Below are positions 44,569-52,532 of a stretch of 64,000 nucleotides of DNA, piece after piece. Both the position numbers and the translations under genes were made by a program. The stretch's first letter is position 1. The number at the start of each line of letters is the position of its first letter. Origin of the DNA: Bizionia saleffrena (GTDB lineage: Bacteria > Bacteroidota > Bacteroidia > Flavobacteriales > Flavobacteriaceae); NCBI RefSeq assembly GCF_008086175.1, contig NZ_VSKM01000016.1, positions 1-64,000 of the forward strand. The letters run 5' to 3'. The notes beneath the pieces were generated by a model. The model was given only the letters and a program-made list of their open reading frames with translations, was not told the origin of the DNA and did no database searches.

Positions 44569-44919
44569 ATGCCAGAACAATTAGTCACTGTAAAAGAAGT
44601 GTTTATTAACAACAATTGCCCTGAATGCTTTAGCAAAGAAGGCTTGCATTTAACGTTTAAACAAAAATTTATAGATACGCGATTTTATAAATCTATAGGC
44701 AAGGATATATTTACAGAAATGCATTGCACTATTTGCGAAACACCTATCTACCCGCAACGGTGGACGGAAGATATTGAGCGCGTATACCGCTACCAAAACA
44801 AAGCACTTACACCCGAAAAACCATCGACTCAATTAAAGAAATTATCTTGGATTCTAGTTGGATTGGTTATCGGTATTATAATAACTTCCATTGTTTTAAC
44901 TCTCTATCTAAGGGTTTAA
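44569..44919 (+). CDS. Small tail-anchored protein with paired Cys motifs
   Basis: 116 aa. Two Cys pairs, NNCPECF near 15-19 and MHCTICETPIY near 54-62, could hold one zinc ion (zinc-ribbon-like). One membrane segment is at the C-terminus (SWILVGLVIGIIITSIVLTL), so the bulk probably faces the cytoplasm. It is 10 nt behind the orphan histidine kinase and almost certainly co-transcribed. No family name is recognised. Confidence 0.75.
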   Translation: MPEQLVTVKEVFINNNCPECFSKEGLHLTFKQKFIDTRFYKSIGKDIFTEMHCTICETPIYPQRWTEDIERVYRYQNKALTPEKPSTQLKKLSWILVGLVIGIIITSIVLTLYLRV

Positions 44920-44968
44920 GAACTTCTAAAGCACTATTTAAACACCTTATTACTACGTTTTATTACAA

Positions 44969-45358
44969 CTATAAATTAGATTGAATAGCCAGCGCTAACT
45001 CTCCAAATTCTTTTGGAGTTAATTGTGTTTTACTAATAAAGCGCGCATCTTCCATAGTGGTTAACGGAATTAAATGCACGTGTACGTGTGGCACTTCCAA
45101 TCCAATTACAGACATCCCTATTCGTTTACAATCTATAGTTTTCTTTAAGGCTTGGGCTATTAAACGCGAAAACTGCATTAATCCTGCGTATTCCACTTCA
45201 TCCAAATCGAAAATTTTATCAATTTCTTTTTTAGGGATACATAGCGTGTGCCCTTTTGCATTAGGATTGACGTCTAAGAAGGCTAAAAAATCCTCGGTTT
45301 CTGCGATTTTATAACACGGTAATTCGCCGTTTACAATTTTGGTAAAAATAGATGCCAT
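44969..45358 (-). CDS. HIT family nucleotide-binding hydrolase
   Basis: 129 aa. The histidine triad is HVHVHLIPL near residues 93-101. The N-terminal SIFTKIVNGELPCYKIAET and FLDVNPNAKGHTLCIPKKE are typical of the HinT/Fhit branch. It hydrolyses nucleoside phosphoramidates or dinucleotides. It lies 104 nt downstream of greA on the same strand; greA-HIT is a usual pairing in this group. Confidence 0.93.
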   Translation of the reverse strand: MASIFTKIVNGELPCYKIAETEDFLAFLDVNPNAKGHTLCIPKKEIDKIFDLDEVEYAGLMQFSRLIAQALKKTIDCKRIGMSVIGLEVPHVHVHLIPLTTMEDARFISKTQLTPKEFGELALAIQSNL

Positions 45359-45462
45359 TTATATTAATTTATGATTTGAATTAAAGGTAAAAAAATAATC
45401 CTGCATTATTGCGGTATTTTACAATATATACAGGAGTATAGTTTAGGTCTTGTACTGAAGAA

Positions 45463-45936
45463 TTATCTAGATATTTCGATTATATCAAATTTCATTACGC
45501 CATTCGGCACTTGAATTTCGGCTACATCGCCTACTGTCTTTCCTAATAACCCTTTTCCTATTGGAGAGTTTACAGAAATTTTACCAGAAGCTAAATCCGC
45601 TTCACCATCGGCAACTAAGGTGTAATTCATTTCCATCCCATTGGTTTGGTTTTTAATTTTCACTTTAGAAAGCACTAATATTTTTGAACTATCCATTTGA
45701 GACTCGTCTATAACGCGCGCGCCCGCCATTTGATCTTCTAATTTAGAAATACGCATTTCTAGCATACCTTGAGCTTCTTTTGCTGCATCATACTCTGCAT
45801 TCTCACTTAAATCACCTTTATCCCTAGCCTCAGCAATGTCTTTTGAAGCCTTAACGCGCTCAACATCTTTTAAACGCCTTAGCTCATCCCTTAATTTTTT
45901 TAATCCTTCTGCTGTATAATAAGATACTTTACTCAT
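45463..45936 (-). CDS. greA: Transcription elongation factor GreA
   Basis: 157 aa. The N-terminal coiled coil (about 1-75) has the tip acidic residues in DKGDLSENAEYDAAKEAQG, which enter the RNA polymerase secondary channel and rescue backtracked complexes. The C-terminal FKBP-like domain ends VNSPIGKGLLGKTVGDV. Its leader contains a terminator-like hairpin (45981-46007). The downstream HIT gene is probably co-transcribed. Confidence 0.96.
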   Translation of the reverse strand: MSKVSYYTAEGLKKLRDELRRLKDVERVKASKDIAEARDKGDLSENAEYDAAKEAQGMLEMRISKLEDQMAGARVIDESQMDSSKILVLSKVKIKNQTNGMEMNYTLVADGEADLASGKISVNSPIGKGLLGKTVGDVAEIQVPNGVMKFDIIEISR

Positions 45937-45980
45937 GATCTTTACGTTTTAAAAATAACTTGACTTTGCTCTACTAAAAA

Positions 45981-46007
45981 ATACCTCAAAAGCAAGTTTT
46001 GAGGTAT
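45981..46007 (-). promoter_or_regulatory. Terminator-like hairpin in the greA leader
   Basis: On the minus strand ATACCTCAAAA, loop CTTGC, TTTTGAGGTAT, then TTTTTTAG: a perfect 11-bp stem with a T-run, 44 nt before the greA start. The neighbouring upstream gene is divergent, so this is not the end of another transcription unit. It could produce a short leader RNA or attenuate greA. E. coli greA is known to have an internal leader terminator giving GraL RNAs; an equivalent here is inference. Confidence 0.6.
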
Positions 46008-46043
46008 CGCAAAAAAAATCCCGCATATTACGAGATTGTAAAG

Positions 46044-46051
46044 CAAATATA
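46044..46051 (-). promoter_or_regulatory. -7 element TATATTTG of greA
   Basis: Minus-strand match to TAnnTTTG, with transcription expected to start near 46037. This puts the terminator-like hairpin within the first 60 nt of the transcript. No good -33 TTG was seen. Confidence 0.45.
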
Positions 46052-46117
46052 CAAAATATTTAATTCAGTTTACTCATTTGTTGTAAATTGCAAAACTTAT
46101 AAAAGCGAGATTAACTT

Positions 46118-46570
46118 ATGAAAAAAATACTTTCAATTATATCCATATTAGCCATTACCCTTTCCTCTTGTAATAAAAATGACGACGATGGTATTACGGG
46201 CAACCCTAATATCCCGAATGCGGTTTTTGATACTCAGGGGTTAATTAACACGAACTTACCACAATTTAATCAAATGCAATTTCCAGGAAACTATGTGGTG
46301 CTTAGTAGTAATTATGGTATTAACGGTGTAGTGGTCTTTTTTTCTGGTGGGGAGCAATATGACGCGTTCGAGCTTAGCGACCCCAACCACCAATTAAACT
46401 CGTGTTCGTTATTAACGGTCGATGGTATTTTCGCGACGTGTAGTTGCGACGACGGTAACGCTTATAATATTATTACAGGATCACCAAAACAAGGCACTTC
46501 TGGGCAATATGGTTTAACGCGTTATTTTGTAGAAGCGAATGGCAACACAATTCGGGTGTATAATAACTAA
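46118..46570 (+). CDS. Rieske-fold-like lipoprotein without the cluster histidines
   Basis: 150 aa. The lipoprotein signal is SIISILAITLSSCNKNDDD (Cys18). The body NGVVVFFSGGEQYDAFELSD, then CSLLTVDGIFATCSCDDGNAYN and YGLTRYFVEANGNTIRVYN, follows the order of Rieske domains (CxH...CxxH). The His ligands are absent, so no 2Fe-2S cluster is expected. I recall similar degenerate Rieske-like lipoproteins in Flavobacteriaceae. It is monocistronic with a terminator at 46569-46602; the function is unknown. Confidence 0.65.
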   Translation: MKKILSIISILAITLSSCNKNDDDGITGNPNIPNAVFDTQGLINTNLPQFNQMQFPGNYVVLSSNYGINGVVVFFSGGEQYDAFELSDPNHQLNSCSLLTVDGIFATCSCDDGNAYNIITGSPKQGTSGQYGLTRYFVEANGNTIRVYNN

Positions 46571-46602
46571 AAAAGCCCCCTTTTTTTGAAGGCGGCCTTT
46601 TT
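46569..46602. terminator. Terminator between the lipoprotein gene and the TonB receptor gene
   Basis: Imperfect stem AAAAAGCCCCCTT/AAGGCGGCCTTTTT with T-runs on both sides, between convergent genes. Confidence 0.7.
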
Positions 46603-46637
46603 ATAATTTACAAACTGTAATCAACACTGTTTTTAGA

Positions 46638-48887
46638 CTAAAACTTTAGAGTCATTCCCAATAAAAAGTTTGTTGTCGCTTGTGGATAGTAGAAATTTTC
46701 TGTGATGGCTTCATCTCCAGAATTTTCTGGCCTGTAGAAATAACTATAGGTATACCCGTTAGACACATACTCTGAATTGAAAATATTATTCACCAAAAGA
46801 TTAAAAGACACTTCCTTAATCCAATTTGGGTGTATTTTATAAGACGCATTAATATTATTCACAAAATAAGCATCGATACTTTTTGATGCGCTAGAGGTAT
46901 TATCTAAATACTGTTTACCGACATACTTAGATATAAAACTCAAATTGAGGTCTTCTAAAAGACTATAAGTGACTGTTCCGCCGGCAATAATTTCTGGAGA
47001 GAACGAAATATCGGTATCTTTATACTCGGTAACTACAGGAGAATAAGACACGGTATTGAAAGTATTAGGATCGTATTGTGTATCGTAAACGGTATAATGA
47101 AATGTGTCTATTTTATTTTTACTAAAAGTTGCATTGGCGTCAATTCTAAGCTTATCTGAAGCCTTATACCCCAATTGCAGCTCTATTCCGGCGCGGTAAC
47201 TATCGGCAACATTTTCGCGAATAGCATCTCCAGCATTATCTAAATCGCCAGTTAATACCAATTGGTCTTTATACGACATATAATACAAGTTGGCAGTAGC
47301 AGAAAACGCAGATGTACGGTGTTTAAATCCAAACTCAAAATCGTTTAAACGCTCTGCTTTTGGAGTGACTGGGTTTTTAGTTAAATCGTCTCTGTTTGGC
47401 TCTCTATTAGCCACAGCAAACGAACCGTAAACACTATTGTAATTATCTATTTTATAAGACAATCCCAGTTTTGGATTGAAAAAACTATAGTCCTTTTCGA
47501 CATCAATTGGTTCTAAATCTGAACTTAAACCTGTCGAGTTATAGTGCACCGCCCGATACTGCACATCGGCAAACGCAAATAATTTAGAAGTTAAATCGTA
47601 CTCGGCCTTTAAATACGTACTGTAATCTTTCTTTTCACCAACACTGGTGTAGTACTTGTTTCTAATAGGCACTTCAGACGCAAAAGAATCCCAAATAATT
47701 TCCCCGTAATGATCCCCTTTATAGGTATTATAACCACCGCCCAAATATAAGTTTAACTGATCTCTTTTATAATTTAAGGAATAGACGATCGCAGTAAAAT
47801 CGTTATCTAACCAACGCCGTCTTATGACATCTCCTTCCTCTGATACATTGGAATTTCCTGGAAAATAATCGCCCAATTCTTCATTGTCTTTAAACTGTTC
47901 GAAATACCCTGCTCCCTTGGTAAAATTCCCCGATAAGTTTGCTGAAAAGCGCGAAGAAAATTGATGCGTTCCGTGCAATTGATAATGTGTTTGCTTATAA
48001 TTATCGGTCTGATTATCGTAAGTATAAGAATTATAAGTACGTCCCGCATTTAACAAATTATCCGCCTCAGCGTCTGAAGAATAATTTCTATCAATAAATG
48101 TTTGAATCCCCTCCAAATCGCCATTTACGACCGCTTCCGGAGCTCCGTTCCAAGATTGATATGTTTGCTGATCGCCACCAAAAACCAATGCTTTAATTTG
48201 TGTTTTATCGGTGATATAACCTGCTTCCGTATAAAATGATTTTAAATCGGATGCTGCACGATCGATATAGCCATCACTTTGAATTTTAGAAAGTCTCGCC
48301 TCGGCATAAAAGTTGTTTTTTATTCCTGAACCCACACTTAGATTGTGTTTTCTTGTCCCGTAAGATCCCACAGTATTGGTTGTATTAGCGTAACCTTCAG
48401 TTGATGGATTTAGTGTTTTTAAATTTAAACTGGCTCCAAAAGCTCCCGATCCGTTTGACGATGTTCCAACACCACGTTGTAATTGGATATCTTCAACAGA
48501 AGACACAAAATCGGGCATATTAACCCAAAAGGTACCTTGACTTTCAGAATCGTTATAAGGAATTCCATTAATAGTCACATTTACACGTGTGGCATCGGTT
48601 CCACGCACACGAATTCCTGTATAACCTACACCAGAACCCGCATCGCTAGTGGTTACTACCGAGGGTAATTGATCTAATAAAATGGGTAAATCCTGACCCA
48701 GGTTAGACGATTCTAACTCCTCTTTTGTAATATTTGTAAAGGCTACCGGAGTTTTGTCTTTCGCTCGTGTAGACGAGAGTAAGACTTCATCTAAAGTTTC
48801 AATTTTAGTAGAATCTTGTGGTTTTTCTTGTGCCGTTGCACAAAGTGATAAAACAAGAAATGAGACAAAAAGACATTGTTTTTTCAT
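46638..48887 (-). CDS. TonB-dependent outer-membrane receptor, TPP-riboswitch controlled
   Basis: 749 aa. Signal peptide MKKQCLFVSFLVLSLCATAQ. TonB-box-like ETLDEVLLSS at about 29-38. The plug domain (about 45-160) has PILLDQLPSVVTT, GIRVRGTDATRVNVTINGIP and GSGAFGASLNLKT. The 22-strand barrel runs from about 165 to the terminal Phe (TTNFLLGMTLKF). It takes up a bound nutrient across the outer membrane with TonB energy. The TPP riboswitch in its leader makes thiamine or a thiamine compound the probable substrate. Confidence 0.92.
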   Translation of the reverse strand: MKKQCLFVSFLVLSLCATAQEKPQDSTKIETLDEVLLSSTRAKDKTPVAFTNITKEELESSNLGQDLPILLDQLPSVVTTSDAGSGVGYTGIRVRGTDATRVNVTINGIPYNDSESQGTFWVNMPDFVSSVEDIQLQRGVGTSSNGSGAFGASLNLKTLNPSTEGYANTTNTVGSYGTRKHNLSVGSGIKNNFYAEARLSKIQSDGYIDRAASDLKSFYTEAGYITDKTQIKALVFGGDQQTYQSWNGAPEAVVNGDLEGIQTFIDRNYSSDAEADNLLNAGRTYNSYTYDNQTDNYKQTHYQLHGTHQFSSRFSANLSGNFTKGAGYFEQFKDNEELGDYFPGNSNVSEEGDVIRRRWLDNDFTAIVYSLNYKRDQLNLYLGGGYNTYKGDHYGEIIWDSFASEVPIRNKYYTSVGEKKDYSTYLKAEYDLTSKLFAFADVQYRAVHYNSTGLSSDLEPIDVEKDYSFFNPKLGLSYKIDNYNSVYGSFAVANREPNRDDLTKNPVTPKAERLNDFEFGFKHRTSAFSATANLYYMSYKDQLVLTGDLDNAGDAIRENVADSYRAGIELQLGYKASDKLRIDANATFSKNKIDTFHYTVYDTQYDPNTFNTVSYSPVVTEYKDTDISFSPEIIAGGTVTYSLLEDLNLSFISKYVGKQYLDNTSSASKSIDAYFVNNINASYKIHPNWIKEVSFNLLVNNIFNSEYVSNGYTYSYFYRPENSGDEAITENFYYPQATTNFLLGMTLKF

Positions 48888-48978
48888 TACGATTAAAACT
48901 TAATCGAATAAAAAGAGGTTATTATTCTATATTAATTACTATTAGTTTTTATAAATAAACCACCCATTTATCTATATT

Positions 48979-49056
48979 AAAAATCCCTAAACAGCATTAC
49001 CTGTTCTAGGTTCGTTGGGTATGATCTCAGCCGATATAGGCACCCCTTTTTTGAGA
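48979..49056 (-). promoter_or_regulatory. TPP riboswitch (THI element)
   Basis: Read on the minus strand, the conserved blocks appear in order: GGGGTGCC, GGCTGAGATCATACCC, GAACCTAGAACAGGTAATGC, and a closing helix between AAAAAA on the 5' side and TTTTT on the 3' side. GGCTGAGA and ACAGGTAATGC are diagnostic of the thiamine pyrophosphate aptamer. About 90 nt separate it from the start of the TonB-dependent receptor gene at 48887. Expected effect: reduced receptor expression when TPP is plentiful. Confidence 0.95.
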
Positions 49057-49062
49057 ACGCTG

Positions 49063-49070
49063 CAAATATA
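49063..49070 (-). promoter_or_regulatory. -7 element TATATTTG ahead of the TPP riboswitch
   Basis: Minus-strand TAnnTTTG match. Transcription would start near 49056, exactly at the 5' edge of the aptamer. The receptor is therefore its own transcription unit, separate from arfB upstream. The -33 position has TTC instead of TTG. Confidence 0.6.
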
Positions 49071-49108
49071 CTATCGATTTTTTGATTTCGAATGCCTATT
49101 CTTAAAAT

Positions 49109-49516
49109 TTAATCTAAATCAGGTTTTTTACGATTACTTTTTACCGTCGAGCGCCGACTTTTATTTTTCAAGCGTTTTTTTATAACAGATTTTGGCGTTT
49201 TTGTCCGTATGCGTTTTTTTCTAATAACTAAAGCATCTTGTAAAAGCTGAAGTGCGCGTTTTATGACCAACGCTTTATTTTTATGCTGACTTCTAGTCTC
49301 TTCACATTGTAAAATTAAAGCGTTGTCTTTGGTTAATCGTTTCGATAACCGCAGCAGCAAACGCTCTTTTTGTCGTTCGCGAAACACAGAAGACGCGTTT
49401 AAATAAAAGGTAAGTTCCACTTTCGACGCCGTTTTATTAACGTGCTGTCCTCCACTTCCAGAGCTTCTTATTGCTTTGAATTGGCATTCTTTAATAAAGG
49501 CATCAGCATTAAACAT
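49109..49516 (-). CDS. arfB: Alternative ribosome-rescue factor / peptidyl-tRNA hydrolase ArfB
   Basis: 135 aa. The GGQ motif is in SSGSGGQHVNKTASKVEL (about 17-34), followed by the RF-1-like domain and a basic C-terminal tail (about 90-131, RKKRIRTKTPKSVIKKRLKN) that enters the mRNA channel. It releases peptides from stalled ribosomes. Its ATG overlaps the stop of the DUF4301 gene by one base, so it closes the five-gene overlapping run from 52472. Confidence 0.93.
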   Translation of the reverse strand: MFNADAFIKECQFKAIRSSGSGGQHVNKTASKVELTFYLNASSVFRERQKERLLLRLSKRLTKDNALILQCEETRSQHKNKALVIKRALQLLQDALVIRKKRIRTKTPKSVIKKRLKNKSRRSTVKSNRKKPDLD

Positions 49517-51072
49517 TACACCACTTGATGTTTAATTTTTAATAAATCATTTACCGTCTTAACCGGATTAAAAGTATCGGTAGGTACTTCTACAAAAATA
49601 GTGTTCCAATTCGACATCCCCCCATTCCAAAGCCCTGGTAATTCCAAAGCTTTCAGTGCTTTTCCTAGATGTGTTTTTGGCGTTATAAAAGCGGCTTTAT
49701 GATCTACAAATTTAGATAAATCGAACGTTTCTCCTTTGTAATCTTTTATTCCGCACACAATATCTACCGGGTTAAAATGTGTTGCATTTTTTAAAATTAA
49801 GAGTTGCTGCTTATTCTCCTTGTCAATTTGAGAAGACTCGACAATTTGCAATGACAGATGACCGCCTTCATCTTTCACCCAAAACGGACCACCACCAGGT
49901 TCTCCCTCATTTTTAACCATTCCACAAACACGAATTGGTCGGTTTAGTTTAGTTTCTAAATATTCAATTTGATATTTCAAGGAATACTTTTCAAACTCTG
50001 AAGAAATAATAACATTCAATTTACGCTGCAAAAACCTAGCAATTTCTATAACACGTTGTTCTGAAAGGGTTTCATTTTTTAACTCTTTTAAATAACTAAA
50101 GGCTTGTTTTTGCGTCTCAAGTAAAACACCGGCAAGTACTTTTTTGTTCTCGGCGACTTCATCCACAAACCGACAAACAACGACATTATCTATATTTTTT
50201 ATAAACATTAAATCCCCTTCAAAATCATTTAAATTAGACAATAAGGCACCGTGACCAGAGGGCCTAAAACACAACGATCCGTCAACGTCTAAAAACGGTT
50301 TGTTATCTGGCGTCACCGCGATCGTATCGGTGGTTTCATTTTGATAAGAAAAGGAAATAGTAAAAGTTGTTTTGGTCTTGTTTTCTACATAGTTTTGAAT
50401 ACGTTTAAATTCTTTTTCAAAAATAGATTTATGCGCTTTTGAAATTGTAAAATGAAGTTTCGCCACGTTATTTGATGCTGCATACGCCGCCGCTTCGTAT
50501 AGATGCTCCTCGAAAGCCGTTGCTATACTAGTCTTATACTTATGAAATGGCAACAATCCCTTAGGATAAAAACTATAGTTAAGCTTGTCTGCATCCAACA
50601 ACGTTTTAATTAGGAGCACCCTTTTTTCGTCGCTCGACAAGTCGCTAAAATTGCAATGCAACGCTTTTGTTTCGTCTAATAATAATTTATAAAATGAAAA
50701 TTTTTCTAAACCAACAAAAAACAATGGTAACTCGGTTGCATTATTCTTATTTAAAAAAGAATTTACACTTTCCTTTTTAGGGTTATAGGACTCTAAAAAT
50801 TCGAATAAAAACTTAAACATTCGTGTTGCTGCTCCCGAAGCTGGTACAAATTTTACAATATCTAAATCGTCTTTATGTGACATATAATAGTCTGAAAAGA
50901 ACGTTTTTTCTTTACTAGACAAACTTAAAATACCATTACCTATTGAAGCTGCCGATTTTAAAAACATAAATGGAAGTCCCGCTTTAAATAACTCTAACTG
51001 TTTATTAACTGCTTGTACTGAAAGCCCTTTATTTTCAATCTCTTTCGTGTGTTTTATAGAAAAACTCATCAT
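49516..51072 (-). CDS. DUF4301 protein
   Basis: 518-aa cytoplasmic protein without signal or membrane segments. Recognisable stretches are VKFVPASGAATRMFKFLFEF near 77-96, FRPSGHGALLSNLND near 260, and GMVKNEGEPGGGPFWVKDEG near 385. They resemble a nucleotide- or sugar-phosphate-handling fold and identify DUF4301, a Bacteroidota family. The reaction is not known. Its start overlaps the end of the NadR-like kinase gene by 4 bp, so it is translationally coupled to the vitamin-salvage genes. Confidence 0.88.
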   Translation of the reverse strand: MMSFSIKHTKEIENKGLSVQAVNKQLELFKAGLPFMFLKSAASIGNGILSLSSKEKTFFSDYYMSHKDDLDIVKFVPASGAATRMFKFLFEFLESYNPKKESVNSFLNKNNATELPLFFVGLEKFSFYKLLLDETKALHCNFSDLSSDEKRVLLIKTLLDADKLNYSFYPKGLLPFHKYKTSIATAFEEHLYEAAAYAASNNVAKLHFTISKAHKSIFEKEFKRIQNYVENKTKTTFTISFSYQNETTDTIAVTPDNKPFLDVDGSLCFRPSGHGALLSNLNDFEGDLMFIKNIDNVVVCRFVDEVAENKKVLAGVLLETQKQAFSYLKELKNETLSEQRVIEIARFLQRKLNVIISSEFEKYSLKYQIEYLETKLNRPIRVCGMVKNEGEPGGGPFWVKDEGGHLSLQIVESSQIDKENKQQLLILKNATHFNPVDIVCGIKDYKGETFDLSKFVDHKAAFITPKTHLGKALKALELPGLWNGGMSNWNTIFVEVPTDTFNPVKTVNDLLKIKHQVV

Positions 51073-51635
51073 CTCTTTGCTATTAATGTATCGATATGCT
51101 CAATGGCGGTTTCTAAACGAATCGCCCAATCCCCTTTAAGCAAAACGTACTGTTTATTATATTTTTTCAAAGCATTTTCAAACGCTTCAAACATAGCGAC
51201 TCTTTCCTTAGGTTTGTCGCGTAAATCATCTTTTTCCCAAGGCGTATCAATATAAGTTAAAAAATAAAGATCGTAAGTATTTTGCAAGGCATATTTTTCT
51301 AAAATAGGATCGCATGTTCCAGAATAATACGCTTCAGAATACACTTTTGTTTCCAATAAATCGGTATCGCAGATAAGCACATTATTTGCTTTTTTAGCAT
51401 ATGTATTCTCCAGTTTCATTTGCCCTTTTGCTATGGGCAATAAATCTTTTGGTTCACAGATTTTTCGTTCGATATCCCACTTTTTCTGAAGATAATCTCT
51501 CGCAAATTCTTCCACCCAAACGGTATTATAATGTGCTGCTAATTGCTTAGAAAGCGTTGTTTTCCCAGTCGATTCTGGCCCAAAGAGCACAACCTTTATG
51601 CAACTTGAAGGTTCTTGTTTATAATCTTTTTCCAT
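51069..51635 (-). CDS. NadR-like P-loop kinase (AAA ATPase)
   Basis: 188 aa. Walker A is GPESTGKT at residues 19-26, within VVLFGPESTGKTTLSKQLA. VEEFARDYL and VLICDTDLLETKVYSE match the ribosylnicotinamide-kinase domain of NadR. DLYFLTYIDTPWEKDDLRD follows. NadR kinases trap imported nicotinamide riboside as the phosphate. Its start overlaps the end of the PnuC-type transporter gene by 40 bp, a strong functional link. Whether the vitamin is nicotinamide riboside or a thiamine compound cannot be settled from sequence. Confidence 0.88.
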   Translation of the reverse strand: MEKDYKQEPSSCIKVVLFGPESTGKTTLSKQLAAHYNTVWVEEFARDYLQKKWDIERKICEPKDLLPIAKGQMKLENTYAKKANNVLICDTDLLETKVYSEAYYSGTCDPILEKYALQNTYDLYFLTYIDTPWEKDDLRDKPKERVAMFEAFENALKKYNKQYVLLKGDWAIRLETAIEHIDTLIAKR

Positions 51636-52228
51636 GCTAAAAATCCGTATACAGCTAAGACTGTAAAGCCTATATATTGCATACTAGTAAAAGTTAATCC
51701 TTTATAAAAATAGAGCGGTATCGAAATTAAATCTCCTACAATCCAAAAGATCCAATTCTCAACTTTTCGTTTGGCCATAAGCCACATTCCGACAAAAAAT
51801 ATTGCTGTTGTAATGGTATCGACATACGCCGTCCAGCTCGTCCACTTATCGAATATTTCATAGACATAATAAACGAAACCCAACGTCATACAAAAAATAA
51901 TTACACTTATCCATTTCTCTTTGGTGGTGGTGTACGTAATGGGCGTAAAGTGGTCGGTATCGACTTTTCGAGTCCATACATACCAGCCATAAATACTCAC
52001 AACAAAATAGTAGGCGTTAATCATCATATCGCCTAAAAGCGTCCATTTGTATAATAAATACACAAAAATCGCCGTACTTATTAATCCTGTTGGGAACACC
52101 CCTATTTTATTTTCCTTAGAAAACCAAACAGAGAGCACACCAAACACAACAGCTACGATTTCCAGAATAATGTCTAGGGTATCGTAACCAGAATATTGCT
52201 CGAATAAGAGATTAAAAATGTGGTTCAT
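51596..52228 (-). CDS. PnuC/PnuT-type vitamin transporter
   Basis: 210 aa with about seven membrane segments, of the PnuC family (facilitated diffusion followed by phosphorylation). Typical parts: WFSKENKIGVFPTGLISTAI, the central YFVVSIYGWYVW, FVGMWLMAKRKVENWIFWIV and SIPLYFYKG. PnuC imports nicotinamide riboside; a related Bacteroidota branch (PnuT) imports thiamine. Here it overlaps a thiamine-binding-type gene (17 bp) upstream and a NadR-like kinase downstream, and lies 2.5 kb from a TPP-riboswitch receptor. Thiamine is favoured by context, nicotinamide riboside by the kinase. Confidence 0.9.
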   Translation of the reverse strand: MNHIFNLLFEQYSGYDTLDIILEIVAVVFGVLSVWFSKENKIGVFPTGLISTAIFVYLLYKWTLLGDMMINAYYFVVSIYGWYVWTRKVDTDHFTPITYTTTKEKWISVIIFCMTLGFVYYVYEIFDKWTSWTAYVDTITTAIFFVGMWLMAKRKVENWIFWIVGDLISIPLYFYKGLTFTSMQYIGFTVLAVYGFLAWKKIINKNLQVA

Positions 52229-52472
52229 AATCGCGTCTGTCTGACTTTACAATTTTTATAAATATCACGCCATTATCGAGCATCTCGAAAACATTTTTAA
52301 TTTCGGCCGTTAGCAACGCCATCACCTCATAATAGTCACCATACACCTGGGTACTCAATGGGTTTTCTAGAACTCTTAATCCTGAAGCACGTAACGTTTT
52401 AATAAAGCTAATAATTGCGGGTTCGTAATTATCGTGTAATGGTGTTAATGTTAATTCTACTGATATTTCCAT
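52212..52472 (-). CDS. Thiamine-binding-type protein (MTH1187/YkoF family)
   Basis: 86 aa, a single ferredoxin-like domain. ISVELTLTPLHDNYEPAIIS at the start, NPLSTQVYGDYYEVM in the middle and KSDRRDYEPHF at the end are family hallmarks. Related YkoF-type domains bind thiamine or its pyrimidine precursor. It is first in the overlapping run that continues with the PnuC-type transporter. This placement supports a role as cytoplasmic carrier or sensor of the imported vitamin. Confidence 0.82.
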   Translation of the reverse strand: MEISVELTLTPLHDNYEPAIISFIKTLRASGLRVLENPLSTQVYGDYYEVMALLTAEIKNVFEMLDNGVIFIKIVKSDRRDYEPHF

Positions 52473-52532
52473 AGGTATGCAAGCTCTAAAAATTGAACTG
52501 TTTTTATGTTAAAATACTATTATTATTTTTAT

